Origin: a virus
DNA: 61,337 nt
Reading direction: 5' to 3' (one strand)
Virus record (IMG/VR): IMGVR_UViG_3300021438_000016
Coordinates: 1-61,337 of that record
The notes beneath the pieces were generated by a model. The model ran no database searches. It saw nothing but the letters and a program-made list of their open reading frames with translations, and had not been told where the DNA came from. The position numbers and the translations under genes are program-made. Positions 1 through 10,551 of this stretch are shown here, one piece after another (within the stretch, counting starts at the first letter, position 1; every line of letters starts with the position of its first letter).

Positions 1-1
1 T

Positions 2-2524
2 GCGGTAGCCCTGCGTAAATTTGTTACAGACACCGCACTACCTGATCCGTGGGTTGTTGACTCGGGCGGTGGCTTGCACGTGTACTGGCCGCTTGAAGCT
101 GAGATCCCAAAGGACGAATGGCAGCCTATCGCGCGGGGTATGGCGGCACTGGGGGCTCAACACGGGCTCGACATCGACAACGCTTGCACGACAGACGCAT
201 CTCGGATTCTCAGGGTTCCGGGCACTACGCACGTCACCTCCCGCAACACCGTGCGGATCATCCATCAGGCAGTGCGCCCTCTCAACGTCATCGAAGTCAC
301 GATGCTAAAAGAGAAGGGGCTGGCAGTATCGAAGCCCGATAGTAAGCTGGGGCCGCGCCGTCAGTTAGATGAAGCCACAAAAGCGCTGCTTAATAATAAG
401 GCAACCAAGTTCTCCCTGATTGCTAAACGTAGTTTGCAAGATGAGGGGTGCGCCCACATCAAACACATAGTCTCTGATCAAGCGTCGGTGTCTGAGCCAA
501 TGTGGAGAGCGGGGCTGTCGATTGCATGGTACTGCGACGACGCTGAGACTTCCATCCACAAGATGTCGAAGGATCACCCGAACTACGATGCAGACGAGAC
601 TCGGCAAAAAGCCGAGAAGACTAAGGGGCCTTATGTCTGTAAAACCTTTGACACTCTGGCACCGGGGGTTTGTCAGGGTTGCCCCCACTACGAGAAGATC
701 ACAAGTCCGATCCAGCTAGGGGCGCTTGTTGAGAAAGCCGCGCCGGGAACTACTGTGGCGGCGTTTAATGCAACAGGGGTTGCGGTTCAGTATCAGATCC
801 CCTCACTGCCATGGCCTTACTTTCGGGGTAAGACTGGCGGAATTTGGAAGGAGAAAGACGGAGATAACGAGAAAGAAACCTGTATTTACGAGCACGATTT
901 CTTCGTAACGCAACGGCTATACGAAGCAGGGGTTGGGGAAATGGCATGGCTACGGCTGTACCTACCCCGCGATGGATTGCGCCAATTTACTACCCCGGTT
1001 GGCGACCTGCTGTCCAAGGACAAGTGCAGGGATCTGCTATCTGCTAACGGTGTATTCGCCTACGGCAAGCAGATGGACAACATCATGACCTACATAACGA
1101 GAGTATTAAAGGAGTTACAGGTGTCAGAGAAAGCAATGAGAGCGCATGCACACTTTGGGTGGACCGAGGATGAGGGTTCCTTCGTAGTCGGAGAATCCGA
1201 GATCACCCCCATGGGGGTGATTTACACCCCGCCATCCGTGCAGACCAAGAACGTCACACCAATGTTCGAACCCAAGGGCTCCCTCACAGAATGGCAAAGT
1301 GTCTTTAATCTTTATGCTAGGCCGGGGTTTGAGCCACACGCCTTCGCCGCCTGTACCGCGTTTGGCAGTCCGTTATTCAAATTCACGGGGCATCGCGGGT
1401 CGATCATCAATCTGCTGAACAACGAGTCGGGGACTGGGAAGTCCACAATTCTCGGTATGTCCAATTCTGTTTTTGGACACCCTACCGATCTGATGATGTT
1501 GGCAGACGATACACAGAACGCCCGGATTCACCGCATGGGAGTGCTGTCCAATATCGCCGGGACGCTGGACGAGGTGACCAACATGAAGTCTGAGTTGATC
1601 TCAGACACCGCCTACACCGTCACCCATGGCCGGGGCAAGAACCGGATGCAGAGTCAGACTAACTCGGAGCGGGTCAACCACACACGCTGGTCGATGATCT
1701 TACTCTCTACATCCAACGCGTCGCTCTACGACAAGCTGCTTCAACTGAAAGCATTCCCAGACGGGGAATCCATGCGGATCATCGAATATCAGATTGATCG
1801 CGTCGGAAACCTAGACAAGACAGAAGCGGATAAATTGTTTGGCAAGCTGGCGGATAACTACGGACACGCCGGTATTCCCTACATGCAGTGGGTGGTCGAT
1901 AACAAGGCCAAGGCTAACGTCCTGCGAGAGCGCATCCAGCAGAATCTTGATAAGGCTATGGGATATACAGGCCGGGAGCGGTTCTGGTCCTCGACCATAG
2001 CGTGCAACCTAGCAGGCGGACACATCGCGCGTGACTTGGGCCTGATTGACTATGATATGGAGAGGGTTTACCAGTGGTGTTTGCAGGAGTTTAGCAAGAT
2101 GCGTTCGTCTATGAATATTCGGAGTCGGGATGCCATCTCCATGCTCGGGGAGTTTATCAACGACCACATGGCTAACATACTGATTATTAACGAGAACTCT
2201 ACCCTACGCACTGGGCTACCTGAGGCGGCGATCCGTGAACCCCGTAGCGACCTGATGATCCGTATCGAGCCTGACACCAAGCGTATGTACATCTCTGCTC
2301 GGGGGATGCGGGACTTCTGTACGCGTCAGCAATTGACATACAAGGACGTGATCAAGGAGCTAGGCGACGCCGGGATCTATATACAGAACATCAAGAAGCG
2401 ACTCAGCAAAGGCACGCACATCACTGCCACAGCGGTCGATGCGTTGGAGATTGACATGGACAAGGCGGGGATGGACCCGGTAGCCCTTGATGTTCCGGCA
2501 GGTTTAGGGGATACTGAGGGCTGA
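2..2524 (+). CDS. Primase-helicase with DUF927-like ATPase, 5' end cut by window
   Basis: The frame is open from the second base, so the true start lies to the left. The first visible residues include GGGLHVYWPL, a pattern typical of archaeo-eukaryotic-type phage primases. Near visible residues 215-230 a C-x9-C-x2-C-x-H cluster could bind zinc. A Walker A motif (ESGTGKST) at about residues 474-482 is followed by an acidic Walker B-like GTLDEV and a sensor-like LLSTSN stretch, as in DUF927 helicase-like ATPases. It would prime and unwind DNA at the phage fork, working with the family A polymerase at 57.5 kb. It lies on the early-gene strand, faces the late block, and is closed by a strong terminator. 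The ATPase call is firm; the primase part rests on an N-terminal remnant. Confidence 0.75.
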   Translation, partial: AVALRKFVTDTALPDPWVVDSGGGLHVYWPLEAEIPKDEWQPIARGMAALGAQHGLDIDNACTTDASRILRVPGTTHVTSRNTVRIIHQAVRPLNVIEVTMLKEKGLAVSKPDSKLGPRRQLDEATKALLNNKATKFSLIAKRSLQDEGCAHIKHIVSDQASVSEPMWRAGLSIAWYCDDAETSIHKMSKDHPNYDADETRQKAEKTKGPYVCKTFDTLAPGVCQGCPHYEKITSPIQLGALVEKAAPGTTVAAFNATGVAVQYQIPSLPWPYFRGKTGGIWKEKDGDNEKETCIYEHDFFVTQRLYEAGVGEMAWLRLYLPRDGLRQFTTPVGDLLSKDKCRDLLSANGVFAYGKQMDNIMTYITRVLKELQVSEKAMRAHAHFGWTEDEGSFVVGESEITPMGVIYTPPSVQTKNVTPMFEPKGSLTEWQSVFNLYARPGFEPHAFAACTAFGSPLFKFTGHRGSIINLLNNESGTGKSTILGMSNSVFGHPTDLMMLADDTQNARIHRMGVLSNIAGTLDEVTNMKSELISDTAYTVTHGRGKNRMQSQTNSERVNHTRWSMILLSTSNASLYDKLLQLKAFPDGESMRIIEYQIDRVGNLDKTEADKLFGKLADNYGHAGIPYMQWVVDNKAKANVLRERIQQNLDKAMGYTGRERFWSSTIACNLAGGHIARDLGLIDYDMERVYQWCLQEFSKMRSSMNIRSRDAISMLGEFINDHMANILIINENSTLRTGLPEAAIREPRSDLMIRIEPDTKRMYISARGMRDFCTRQQLTYKDVIKELGDAGIYIQNIKKRLSKGTHITATAVDALEIDMDKAGMDPVALDVPAGLGDTEG

Positions 2525-2561
2525 TTGCTCTCTGTCTCTCCTCTCCCTTCTCCAAGGGTTA

Positions 2562-2590
2562 AGCCCCGGCTGCAACCGGGGCTTTTTTTA
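2562..2590 (+). terminator. Rho-independent terminator after primase-helicase
   Basis: An 8-bp GC-rich stem (AGCCCCGG / CCGGGGCT) with a 6-base loop is followed by seven T. It ends transcription of the + strand primase-helicase gene. The opposing late operon also ends here, and the same stem could stop it weakly, but on that strand no T run follows. Confidence 0.9.
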
Positions 2591-5500
2591 TTCCTCCGCG
2601 TATACCGGCACTTCGGCAAAACGCTGACGGAATGGCTTGGACAGGTAGATACCGGCCTTGGTTTCCGCGCTCTGTTTGGCGCGGGTGCGGGCCGAGGCGT
2701 TGATGACACTTTGAGTGATCGCCAGACCCTTCTCAGGGTTTACCAGAGAAAAATGGTTCATCTCATCTCTGATGTCAGCCATGGCTTCGTAATCCTGCCG
2801 TGCACGAGCGTTGAAATATTGATTCAACAAGCCTTGTCTACGGTCAAGAATCTGCTTCTCAATATCTTTTTGCCAAGCGTTGAGTTGATACTGACCGGCC
2901 AACCGCTGCGGAACAAAGCCAACCGCCTGAAGCGCCGCTTCGGTTAAAGATACGTCTTCAATAATCGGATCGCCTCGGGTTGTCAGTGCGCCCTCTTTAT
3001 TTAGCCGGATGGACTTGGCAATGTTGCGCATTCCAGCCATAGGGGTGACGCCTTCCAAGAACCGATACACGTCGCCTTGAGCCAGCTTGTCTACGCCCCG
3101 TGCGATCTGTAGGGCCATACCGGCAGAAGCACCAGCGGCCTCGGCAACGTAGTTCTTCAGATCATCTTCAGCGGAGGCAGTGTTCTTGCCGTCGCGCAGC
3201 CCCAAAAGCCCACCGATGAACGGCAGTTGTTTGGTACCCCCCAAAAGTGGGGAACTCGCATATCCCACTTTACTAGCAATATCACCGCCTAAATCGCCCA
3301 GCCAACCACGAGTAATGCGGTTAGCCATGGGCTGGCCCCACATGTCGGACAAGTAGTTGTAGAAGGCGAAGTCAAAATCGTACGGGTCATCCTTGTCATC
3401 AAGGATCAGATTCATCAGATCCCGAACGATGTAGTAGAACGGCATCCCCATGGTCCCGGCAAAAATACCGGACATACCCATCAGGCCCGTGAACTGGATG
3501 CGAGCTACCTTGCGAACCTCAGGGTCCACGCTGCTAAACATATCTTTGAACAGGCGCACATAGAGTGCAGCCATGTGCGCAGGGAACTTCTTGAACATGA
3601 AGATGACGCGCATCGCTGGGCTCAAAAAGATTTTTGGAGCCAGCCCATGTTGATAGTCTCCATGCGCTTTTGTAACCATCTCAGTAGACTTGCGGATCGC
3701 TTGGTCGTACTTCTCTTGGTTACTCATGCCGGTTTTGCCACTCAACCGCTGCTTCATCAGTTGGTAAGTTGCAAGCGCACCGGCCTCACGGTTGATCGCT
3801 TCAGCCCGCTGGAACATGATCGCGGAGTATTTGGTGAAGGCACGGACACCCTTACCAAACGCGGAAGTTTCACCCGATCCGTATTTAGCTATCGAACCAA
3901 AGTCGTGGCTAGGGTCTCCGGCATTCAAGATGCCTTGATCGCGGAACGAGAGGAACACGCGCTCCATCTCGGGGAGGGCCGCGATAGCTTCCGCGCGGGT
4001 CTTGCCTTTGGCAACAGCGGCGTCGATCTTAGCCTCGGCAGATTCCACCAACTTCTCGCCATACGTCTGCTGGCCCAATGAACCGCCAATGATCTTAGTC
4101 ATGGCGCTGAACAGGGTGTTCATGATTTTGACTTGGCCCAGCCCGTGGAACTCGCCAGCCAGCAGCGGGAACATCACAGTCGGTGTCTGCAACATATTTA
4201 CAAGAGCAGACGCAGGGTTGAAGCCCATGTAGTACGTGAAGCCAAGCCGGTTCACGTTGTTGGCGATCCTGTTCAGAGGATCATCCGAGCGGATTGTATC
4301 TACCCCATAGACAACCTTGGCGACGTGCGTGATGATGTCACTCATCTTCGTGTCGGGGTTGCTGGCGTTCTGTTTGCGGGCGCTGTCGATCTCATGCTCG
4401 ATCTGACCCTTATATGCAACTTGGGAGATCTGCGTGGCATAGATCGGAGCTTTATGGTCAAACGCAGCGAGGGTGTCCTCGATATAACCCGCCGTACCTT
4501 TACGCTCAAGACCAAACTGCCGAAGCATGGATGACTCTGGGTGCAGCAGCAGGGACGCCTGATACAGACGCTCCTTCATTTCTTCACGAGCCTCGCGGAT
4601 GCGGTCAGCCGTAGAGGTGGGGTCGTCCTTGTGGATAGGCAGTGCCTTGTCTACGTTGGCTTTGATCTCGTCAAAGAACTGATTGACCGGCCCGCTCTTG
4701 TAGCTGAACTTCCTGAAGTCCGTCTGTTTGAATGACTGGACGTGCGCTATGCCTTCTTTCTTTAGCTCATCAAGGCGCGTCTTCTGAGCGCCCAGACTGG
4801 TGTAGGACTCGGCAACGGGCTTGCCGTTCTTAGGGTTAAAGTACGTGACCCAATAGTCCCCTATGCGGACGAATGGCGTGTAGGCTTCGTTGAATTTTTT
4901 ATATGTCTCGTCTAGCCCAGACAGGATCTTGTCCGCTTTAACGGGGTCATCCTGATACTGGTCGTGCACAGACTGCTTTAGGGCTTCAAAGTATTCATTA
5001 CGAAACTGCCGGTACTGTCCAACAAGATCCGACGCTAGCTTCTGAAACTTAGGATGTAGCTTGTCGTACTCAGCCCGCAAAGAAACGTAATCAGCAACCG
5101 CCTCAGGGCCGCGAGTCTTGGCAAACTCTGGAGAGGGGTCTTTACTGCCGGTCACATCAATTGCAAGATCAGATGCGCGGTTAACGAAGGCGTCCATCGC
5201 CTTCTTACCGGCAGGATCAAACCTAGCGATTTCCAGAGCCCTGTTCATGAAGTCCGAACTGCGTTTGAGCAGGGTGTTTTTCATAGCCCCAGCTTTACGC
5301 AAGCTGTTCTCAATCTCGCCAATCTGATTGAACCCCATATCCCGCGCGTTGGCGGCAATACTAGACATGGGCAGCAAAGATAGGCCCCACCGCCCCGCTG
5401 CATCTGCTGCGTTTATAAAGAACTCGCTGTTCTTGGGAGCGTCAAGCAACTGCTGCATCGGAGCGACCATTGCCCGGTTCATCGCAACTTGAGGAAGTGC

Positions 5501-8500
5501 GGCTGCGGCTGTCGATACCGTGGAAGGGACTCTGACGTTTGCAGGTAGGTCGTCAGGGGCTAAAGGATAATTATTATTCGGGGGAGGAGCCCCAATCAAA
5601 AGAGATTTTGTAGCTTCAGCAGGGGTCTTGGTAGAAGGAGGAGCCCCTTCATGAACAAGCGCACTGTAGATGTCCAGCAGTTCCGTCAAGGCACTGGGAT
5701 CTTTAAGCCCTAAAATGTCGGCAATAGCTTGGACAAACTGGGTCCACAACGAGGTCTTGCTTTCATGAGGCAGCGCAGCGAGGAGGTACTGGAACTCGGG
5801 GTTGCTGAGTCCTTCAGCAATAAACTCTGATTCAGACTTCAGACCATAAGGAAGCTCTTTAATATCTTTGGTCTTGTAGACCGCCTCTGCTTTGGCAAGT
5901 ACGTCCTTGTATAACCTGCGCAAACGATTGACGGCCGCAAGTTGCTTACCGGGAAGCGGAGTCCTGATTGCTCTTTCCGTCAAGGCATGGACAATTTCGT
6001 GGGCGACCGTGTGCTCACTGCCAGCGTAGACAGAGTTGACAAATACCGTGTTTGATCCGCTATCAAACATCCCCGCAATAGTACCGGGACGGTACCCCTT
6101 GAAGGCTTCTTGCTCTCGCAGGATTCCATCGTCGAGCCTAACTTTTATCCGGTCTGAGGGCAGGAACCGCTGCGTTGCTTGGGCACGTTGGGCAATGTCC
6201 CTGATGACAGGGTTTTTGCTATCCAGCAGGGCTTTTATTACTGCGGGCATGTCGCCCTTCGTAACTGCATCTGCTAGCGCAGCATTATCTTCCGTAGCCA
6301 GCCACGTCTTGCTGTGGGCCTTGATACCTAACGCACGGGCAAAATCTTCCCTAGAAATAGGGAATTGATCGTTGACAGGTTCGTACGCCGCTTCTTGGGT
6401 TACTTGAAAAAACTCATCATCTTCTTCCGCGTTTCTTTTAGCCCTAGCTACTTCAGCATCCTTAGACTTTTGAACCTTTGCCAGATAGTCGAAAGTCTCC
6501 TGCGTCAGAGCTTTATTTGCGTGGGCGTCTTTCCATATTTTTTGAACATCTTTATCTAGCGCAGCCCATGCTGGCTCAGACTCAGCGCTTCTAAATTGGT
6601 TATCCCATTCATCTTGTGGCGAGCCTACTTCTACTTCGGCGGCAGGGGTAGGAGTCGTGGAGGCAGGGGTGGTTTCAAAATTTAACTCTTCAAACGGAAC
6701 ATAATTTTCTCCCGTTTTTCCTTGGAGGTCGTACCGAACCTTGACAAACTGTTTCCCATCCATAGTTTCGGGTTCACCGATAACCGTGACGGGAATGTCA
6801 GTGTCTTTGTTACTCCATATAGCTGCCCTGCCCTGCGTTACTGGAGCGGGCTGTGTTCCTTCTCCCACACCAGCTTGTTGAGGAGGCTCCCCAGCAAGTG
6901 CCACTCTAGGGGGTGCAGATGTTGCAACTCCTCCGGGGGGTAGTCCTCCTCCGGGTTCGCTAGGTACGCCAACGCTTGCTCCACTTGGGATATTGACATC
7001 TGTAGGAGGTGGTGTGTTTGGTTGGACATTTGGTTGCCCTTGTTGTTGCGCGGCTGCTGCGCGGGCTTTAAGTTCTAGCCTCGCTTTTCTCAGCCAGATT
7101 TTGACTTCAAGAGAAGGATCTTGTATTGCCTCTAACCTACTCTTTTCCGCGAGTATGTTATCGACCGGCCAACTTTCAAGTTTATAATCAAGTTTAGGCT
7201 GTTCCGTCTGAACCTGCTGCTGTGCTGCGGCACGATCTTGGGCCTCTGCTTCCCGCTGAGCCATGGCGGCTTCGGATGCGGCACGCTGTCTAGCTTGATA
7301 CTCAGCAATATCTCGCTCTTGCTGCTGCTTCCTAAGCTTATCCGCTTTCTGTAGCGCGTCGATACGTACTTGGTCGTTTTGCTGCTGTTGAGCTTGCTCT
7401 TGCTGCTGTTGAGCCTGTTGGTTCTGTTGCTGCTGTTGTTGAAGAGCAGCTTGTGCTGCGGCAGCTTGGGCCACTTGGTCAGCTTGTGCAGCCTCCTCAA
7501 GAGTGGCCGCGTTGGTTTGTTCTTCTAGAGACGGGTCAATTCTGGGGGCGGCAAATTTTACCGAAGCTCTTGATTCGGGGCTAAGCACCTTATTTTCAAC
7601 GAGCAGATTGAACTCGTCCTCGGTGATGCCCTCTTGGCTCTTTAGCTTAGCCATGGCCGCTGCAAGGTTCTCAGCGGGGCCGGGGCCAACAGACCCAGCT
7701 TGTTTGGTTTCGTCGAGGCTATATTCCGGTTGCTTCGCAGGGGTTTCCCGCATAGCTTGCACCACAGCACCCGGAGCACCAATACCCACACCACCAGCCG
7801 CGCCCTTGGCAGCAGCCAGCAACATCCGGTCTACGTTCTTAGGATCAGACAACCCACCCGGAGCGCCAGCAAGCTGCTCAGCAATAATGTCTAATGATTC
7901 TTGGACAGCTTCAGTTGTACTTTCAGTAGCAGCGGTTTTGCCAATTTCTTTAGCAAGCCGAAGCTTGAAGCTTTCTGGCACGATGGTGGATCTTGCGGCG
8001 AGTTCTTCTGCCACTTTAGCCTGCCCACGCAACCCCAACTGATTCATCAACCGAGCGGGGAGAATACCGTCTAGTGCAGCTTTAAGCGCACCGATGCCAA
8101 AAGCAAGTCCGGGTTCAAGTTTGTTGGTCTCTTCGTGGATACCCGCAAAAGTTTCAGGCGCGTTGAGGCCAAAGCTACCCGCACCGATACCTACGTTAAA
8201 GCCAGTCTCGCCAGCTTGAGATCTGGCAGCGGGAGCGAGTCGATTACCTAGGCGGGTAGCGTATGTTTCAGCCGCCTCTCCAGCCAAACCACGTTGTGCA
8301 GCAGCACGAGCAGCCGCTGCCTCAACCCCATACTTAGCAGCACCACGCGCAGCAAGAGAGCCAGCCCCTCCGGTCAGCGCCATCAAACCTACGTTGGGTA
8401 AATTCTCACCAACAGATTCCGCAATAAATCCTGCAACATCTGAAGGCCCACGGATACCGCTAAGTGACGAGTAGGAGGTCGGGTATCTCTCCTCAAGCTC

Positions 8501-8794
8501 TTGGCGCTTAGCTTTACCTTCCGCTAAATATCTATTAGCAGCTTCGTCGAACCCAAGCGCGGACGCGCCAAGACCCATAGCCTCACTGCCGGTAGCACCG
8601 AGCCCTCCGAGTCCCCGCTGAAGGGAGTTGCTAAATTGACGCCCAAGGGGAATATCTCTTGGGTCCGGGCGAGTTTCTAGGTCAAGTTGTTGTAAACGCC
8701 CCTGAAGTTTGGCAATCTGTGCGTATATAGACTCATCAGAATCCGTATCTGGAAAAGATACTGGCCCAATCTTCGGGATGTTTACAACCTTCAT
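2588..8794 (-). CDS. Giant internal virion / polyvalent-type ejection protein (2068 aa) with HExxH
   Basis: This is the largest gene and the last of the late operon. Its start overlaps the previous stop by one base (TAATG). The N-terminal third is Ala/Gly-rich. Residues about 430-530 are a Gln/Ala-rich coiled-coil region. At about residues 931-935 an HEIVH zinc-peptidase motif (AHEIVHALTE) is followed some 60 residues later by ESEFIAEGL, which could give a third ligand. The C-terminal half carries hydrophobic stretches around FTGLMGMSGIFAGTMG and a PLLGG region, as in polyvalent proteins that enter the cell with phage DNA. It probably sits inside the capsid and is ejected, perhaps forming a periplasmic conduit like the large T7 internal protein. 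The virion role is inferred from size and position; protease activity is a motif-level prediction. Confidence 0.7.
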   Translation of the reverse strand: MKVVNIPKIGPVSFPDTDSDESIYAQIAKLQGRLQQLDLETRPDPRDIPLGRQFSNSLQRGLGGLGATGSEAMGLGASALGFDEAANRYLAEGKAKRQELEERYPTSYSSLSGIRGPSDVAGFIAESVGENLPNVGLMALTGGAGSLAARGAAKYGVEAAAARAAAQRGLAGEAAETYATRLGNRLAPAARSQAGETGFNVGIGAGSFGLNAPETFAGIHEETNKLEPGLAFGIGALKAALDGILPARLMNQLGLRGQAKVAEELAARSTIVPESFKLRLAKEIGKTAATESTTEAVQESLDIIAEQLAGAPGGLSDPKNVDRMLLAAAKGAAGGVGIGAPGAVVQAMRETPAKQPEYSLDETKQAGSVGPGPAENLAAAMAKLKSQEGITEDEFNLLVENKVLSPESRASVKFAAPRIDPSLEEQTNAATLEEAAQADQVAQAAAAQAALQQQQQQNQQAQQQQEQAQQQQNDQVRIDALQKADKLRKQQQERDIAEYQARQRAASEAAMAQREAEAQDRAAAQQQVQTEQPKLDYKLESWPVDNILAEKSRLEAIQDPSLEVKIWLRKARLELKARAAAAQQQGQPNVQPNTPPPTDVNIPSGASVGVPSEPGGGLPPGGVATSAPPRVALAGEPPQQAGVGEGTQPAPVTQGRAAIWSNKDTDIPVTVIGEPETMDGKQFVKVRYDLQGKTGENYVPFEELNFETTPASTTPTPAAEVEVGSPQDEWDNQFRSAESEPAWAALDKDVQKIWKDAHANKALTQETFDYLAKVQKSKDAEVARAKRNAEEDDEFFQVTQEAAYEPVNDQFPISREDFARALGIKAHSKTWLATEDNAALADAVTKGDMPAVIKALLDSKNPVIRDIAQRAQATQRFLPSDRIKVRLDDGILREQEAFKGYRPGTIAGMFDSGSNTVFVNSVYAGSEHTVAHEIVHALTERAIRTPLPGKQLAAVNRLRRLYKDVLAKAEAVYKTKDIKELPYGLKSESEFIAEGLSNPEFQYLLAALPHESKTSLWTQFVQAIADILGLKDPSALTELLDIYSALVHEGAPPSTKTPAEATKSLLIGAPPPNNNYPLAPDDLPANVRVPSTVSTAAAALPQVAMNRAMVAPMQQLLDAPKNSEFFINAADAAGRWGLSLLPMSSIAANARDMGFNQIGEIENSLRKAGAMKNTLLKRSSDFMNRALEIARFDPAGKKAMDAFVNRASDLAIDVTGSKDPSPEFAKTRGPEAVADYVSLRAEYDKLHPKFQKLASDLVGQYRQFRNEYFEALKQSVHDQYQDDPVKADKILSGLDETYKKFNEAYTPFVRIGDYWVTYFNPKNGKPVAESYTSLGAQKTRLDELKKEGIAHVQSFKQTDFRKFSYKSGPVNQFFDEIKANVDKALPIHKDDPTSTADRIREAREEMKERLYQASLLLHPESSMLRQFGLERKGTAGYIEDTLAAFDHKAPIYATQISQVAYKGQIEHEIDSARKQNASNPDTKMSDIITHVAKVVYGVDTIRSDDPLNRIANNVNRLGFTYYMGFNPASALVNMLQTPTVMFPLLAGEFHGLGQVKIMNTLFSAMTKIIGGSLGQQTYGEKLVESAEAKIDAAVAKGKTRAEAIAALPEMERVFLSFRDQGILNAGDPSHDFGSIAKYGSGETSAFGKGVRAFTKYSAIMFQRAEAINREAGALATYQLMKQRLSGKTGMSNQEKYDQAIRKSTEMVTKAHGDYQHGLAPKIFLSPAMRVIFMFKKFPAHMAALYVRLFKDMFSSVDPEVRKVARIQFTGLMGMSGIFAGTMGMPFYYIVRDLMNLILDDKDDPYDFDFAFYNYLSDMWGQPMANRITRGWLGDLGGDIASKVGYASSPLLGGTKQLPFIGGLLGLRDGKNTASAEDDLKNYVAEAAGASAGMALQIARGVDKLAQGDVYRFLEGVTPMAGMRNIAKSIRLNKEGALTTRGDPIIEDVSLTEAALQAVGFVPQRLAGQYQLNAWQKDIEKQILDRRQGLLNQYFNARARQDYEAMADIRDEMNHFSLVNPEKGLAITQSVINASARTRAKQSAETKAGIYLSKPFRQRFAEVPVYAEE

Positions 8795-10542
8795 TACTGA
8801 ACACCGTACTGACTATTAATTTCGCCGATAGAAGGAATAGAAGAACCTCCACCACTTGAGCGTGTGCCCTGCGACAAGTATTGCTTATACAACTCTTGAG
8901 CGTCTTGAACAGCTTTGAGGTATCTAGGATCATTGGGTTTCATAGATCCCTGCTGAATGCCTTTTAAAACATTTTCCCCAGTCGGAGTCATCGCTATAAA
9001 CTTAGTTGCAATAGCGCTATTCGGATTGGCAAACACTTCTTCCGCGCGTTTATCTGCATTAATTCGTTCCATCATAGTAGGGCGATTCCTATCTTGCCCC
9101 TGTTGTAACTGCAGCATCAACCGCGCAATCCCTAGCTGGTTAACAAGCCCCGCATTTTGGGCTCGGGCCGCAGCCGTTCGCTCTGATATGTCAAGCTGGT
9201 TTTGAAGTTTGAGGGCCTCAAGCTGTTTCCTACTATCCGACGCGGCGACATCTTTAAGAAGGTTGGTACTAGCAAGTCGCGTTTCCATTGTTAATTTAGC
9301 AGCAGCTTGCATAGCCCGGTCGTGCTCTGCTATAAATTCTTGCGCTGATTTTTGGTCGCCTTTCTCATCAGCCATACGCGCTTTGACGAGATCCATTTGA
9401 GCTTGGCGACGTAGGCGTTCAGCAGCCGCGCGAGCAGCATCCATTTTGTCGTTGTAGTCAATGCCTTCACCGACAGCACGGCCCAACGCGGGGCCAAATG
9501 CGCCCCGGCTAGACATCAACGCACCGCCCATCTTGCCCAACATCTTATAGACTTCGCTTTCTTTACCAGCGTTGTTAGCGGCTCGCTCTTCGTCAATCAG
9601 CTTCTGCATCATGTCGAAGTGGGGCTTAGACCGCGCTTGGTATTTTTCAAACTGCCTGTTTTCTAATGCTTCACGTTGTGCATCTGACAAACTAGGAGAT
9701 TGGTAATTCTCAAGTTCCCTCGAACGTTTGAGAGCGCTTTCCCTAAAAGCCTGCTGTTCAGGACTATCTGTAGCGACAATATCCGCGAGTCTTTTGCGTG
9801 TTTCGCTATCTGCTTTAGATGGCCCGCCACCACCGCCGCCACCCATACCACCAAACGCTTTCATAAACGCGGCAATACCGCCGTCTGGGTTTTGTACGTT
9901 TTCGATCTTGAGGTTTTCGTCGGGTTTTTTAGCGTCAGCTTTGACAGCAGGGGGTACTTTCTTTTCCTCTTTGGGAGGGCGTGGGTACGCACGGGGATCA
10001 ACCAAAGGATTAAAGTCTTTGTTCTCAGGTTGCTCTTTATCCGATCCCAGTACAAGATTTTCCCACCCAGCGTACTGACTGGGGATAGGTTCTTTTGAGC
10101 CTTCAGCAAACGCAATGATCCCACCCCCGGCCATTTTCTTTGGGCCTTGCATAGCAGGTAGTCCCATGATGGGAGGCTGCTTCGGTTGGGGCGGTTGTTG
10201 TTGCTGCTGGGGTTGCGGAGGTTGTTGAGGCTGCGGTTGTGGCGCGGCCTGTTGTGGGGGTGGTGGGGGCGGCATCATGCCCGGTTGGGGCATGGGCTGC
10301 TGAGGTTGAGGCATGAGAGACCGGACAGTCGAGTCCAGTACCGTGGGCATCTGCGCGTTGGGCGCATTCATCCCAGCCATCTCAGACTGCATCTGAGCGC
10401 GGCGGCTCAACTCCAACCCCGCTAAAGTTTTTAGAGGAATGTCGCCAATAACACGGTCAACAGGACTCTGAGCAACTTGCGTCAGATACTGGGTTGGCAT
10501 GTACCGCAGGTCGCGGCGGGTCTCTTCGAGTGTCGGTCCCAT
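8794..10542 (-). CDS. Putative internal virion protein, Pro/Gln-rich and coiled-coil (582 aa)
   Basis: No enzyme motif is visible. After a folded-looking N-terminus of about 70 residues there is a low-complexity Pro/Gln tract (residues about 75-125), then GGGIIAFAEG, a glycine motif I associate with virion proteins of freshwater and marine podovirus-like phages. A second glycine run precedes a long charged helical segment (about 270-500) with coiled-coil character. It lies between two other putative virion proteins and abuts the 2068-residue gene. A good ribosome site (AAGGA, about 8 bases) supports the start. It is probably a structural or ejected protein; the exact role is unknown. Confidence 0.55.
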   Translation of the reverse strand: MGPTLEETRRDLRYMPTQYLTQVAQSPVDRVIGDIPLKTLAGLELSRRAQMQSEMAGMNAPNAQMPTVLDSTVRSLMPQPQQPMPQPGMMPPPPPPQQAAPQPQPQQPPQPQQQQQPPQPKQPPIMGLPAMQGPKKMAGGGIIAFAEGSKEPIPSQYAGWENLVLGSDKEQPENKDFNPLVDPRAYPRPPKEEKKVPPAVKADAKKPDENLKIENVQNPDGGIAAFMKAFGGMGGGGGGGPSKADSETRKRLADIVATDSPEQQAFRESALKRSRELENYQSPSLSDAQREALENRQFEKYQARSKPHFDMMQKLIDEERAANNAGKESEVYKMLGKMGGALMSSRGAFGPALGRAVGEGIDYNDKMDAARAAAERLRRQAQMDLVKARMADEKGDQKSAQEFIAEHDRAMQAAAKLTMETRLASTNLLKDVAASDSRKQLEALKLQNQLDISERTAAARAQNAGLVNQLGIARLMLQLQQGQDRNRPTMMERINADKRAEEVFANPNSAIATKFIAMTPTGENVLKGIQQGSMKPNDPRYLKAVQDAQELYKQYLSQGTRSSGGGSSIPSIGEINSQYGVQ

Positions 10543-10551
10543 ATCTAATCC

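Noticed and set aside
637-650. GTAAAACCTTTGAC in the primase gene
   Set aside because: Right arm does not match; coding sequence explains it.
7132-7500. Extra minus-strand frame inside the giant virion gene
   Set aside because: It is the shifted frame of the Gln-rich repeat region (Asn/Ser runs) and has no start signal.
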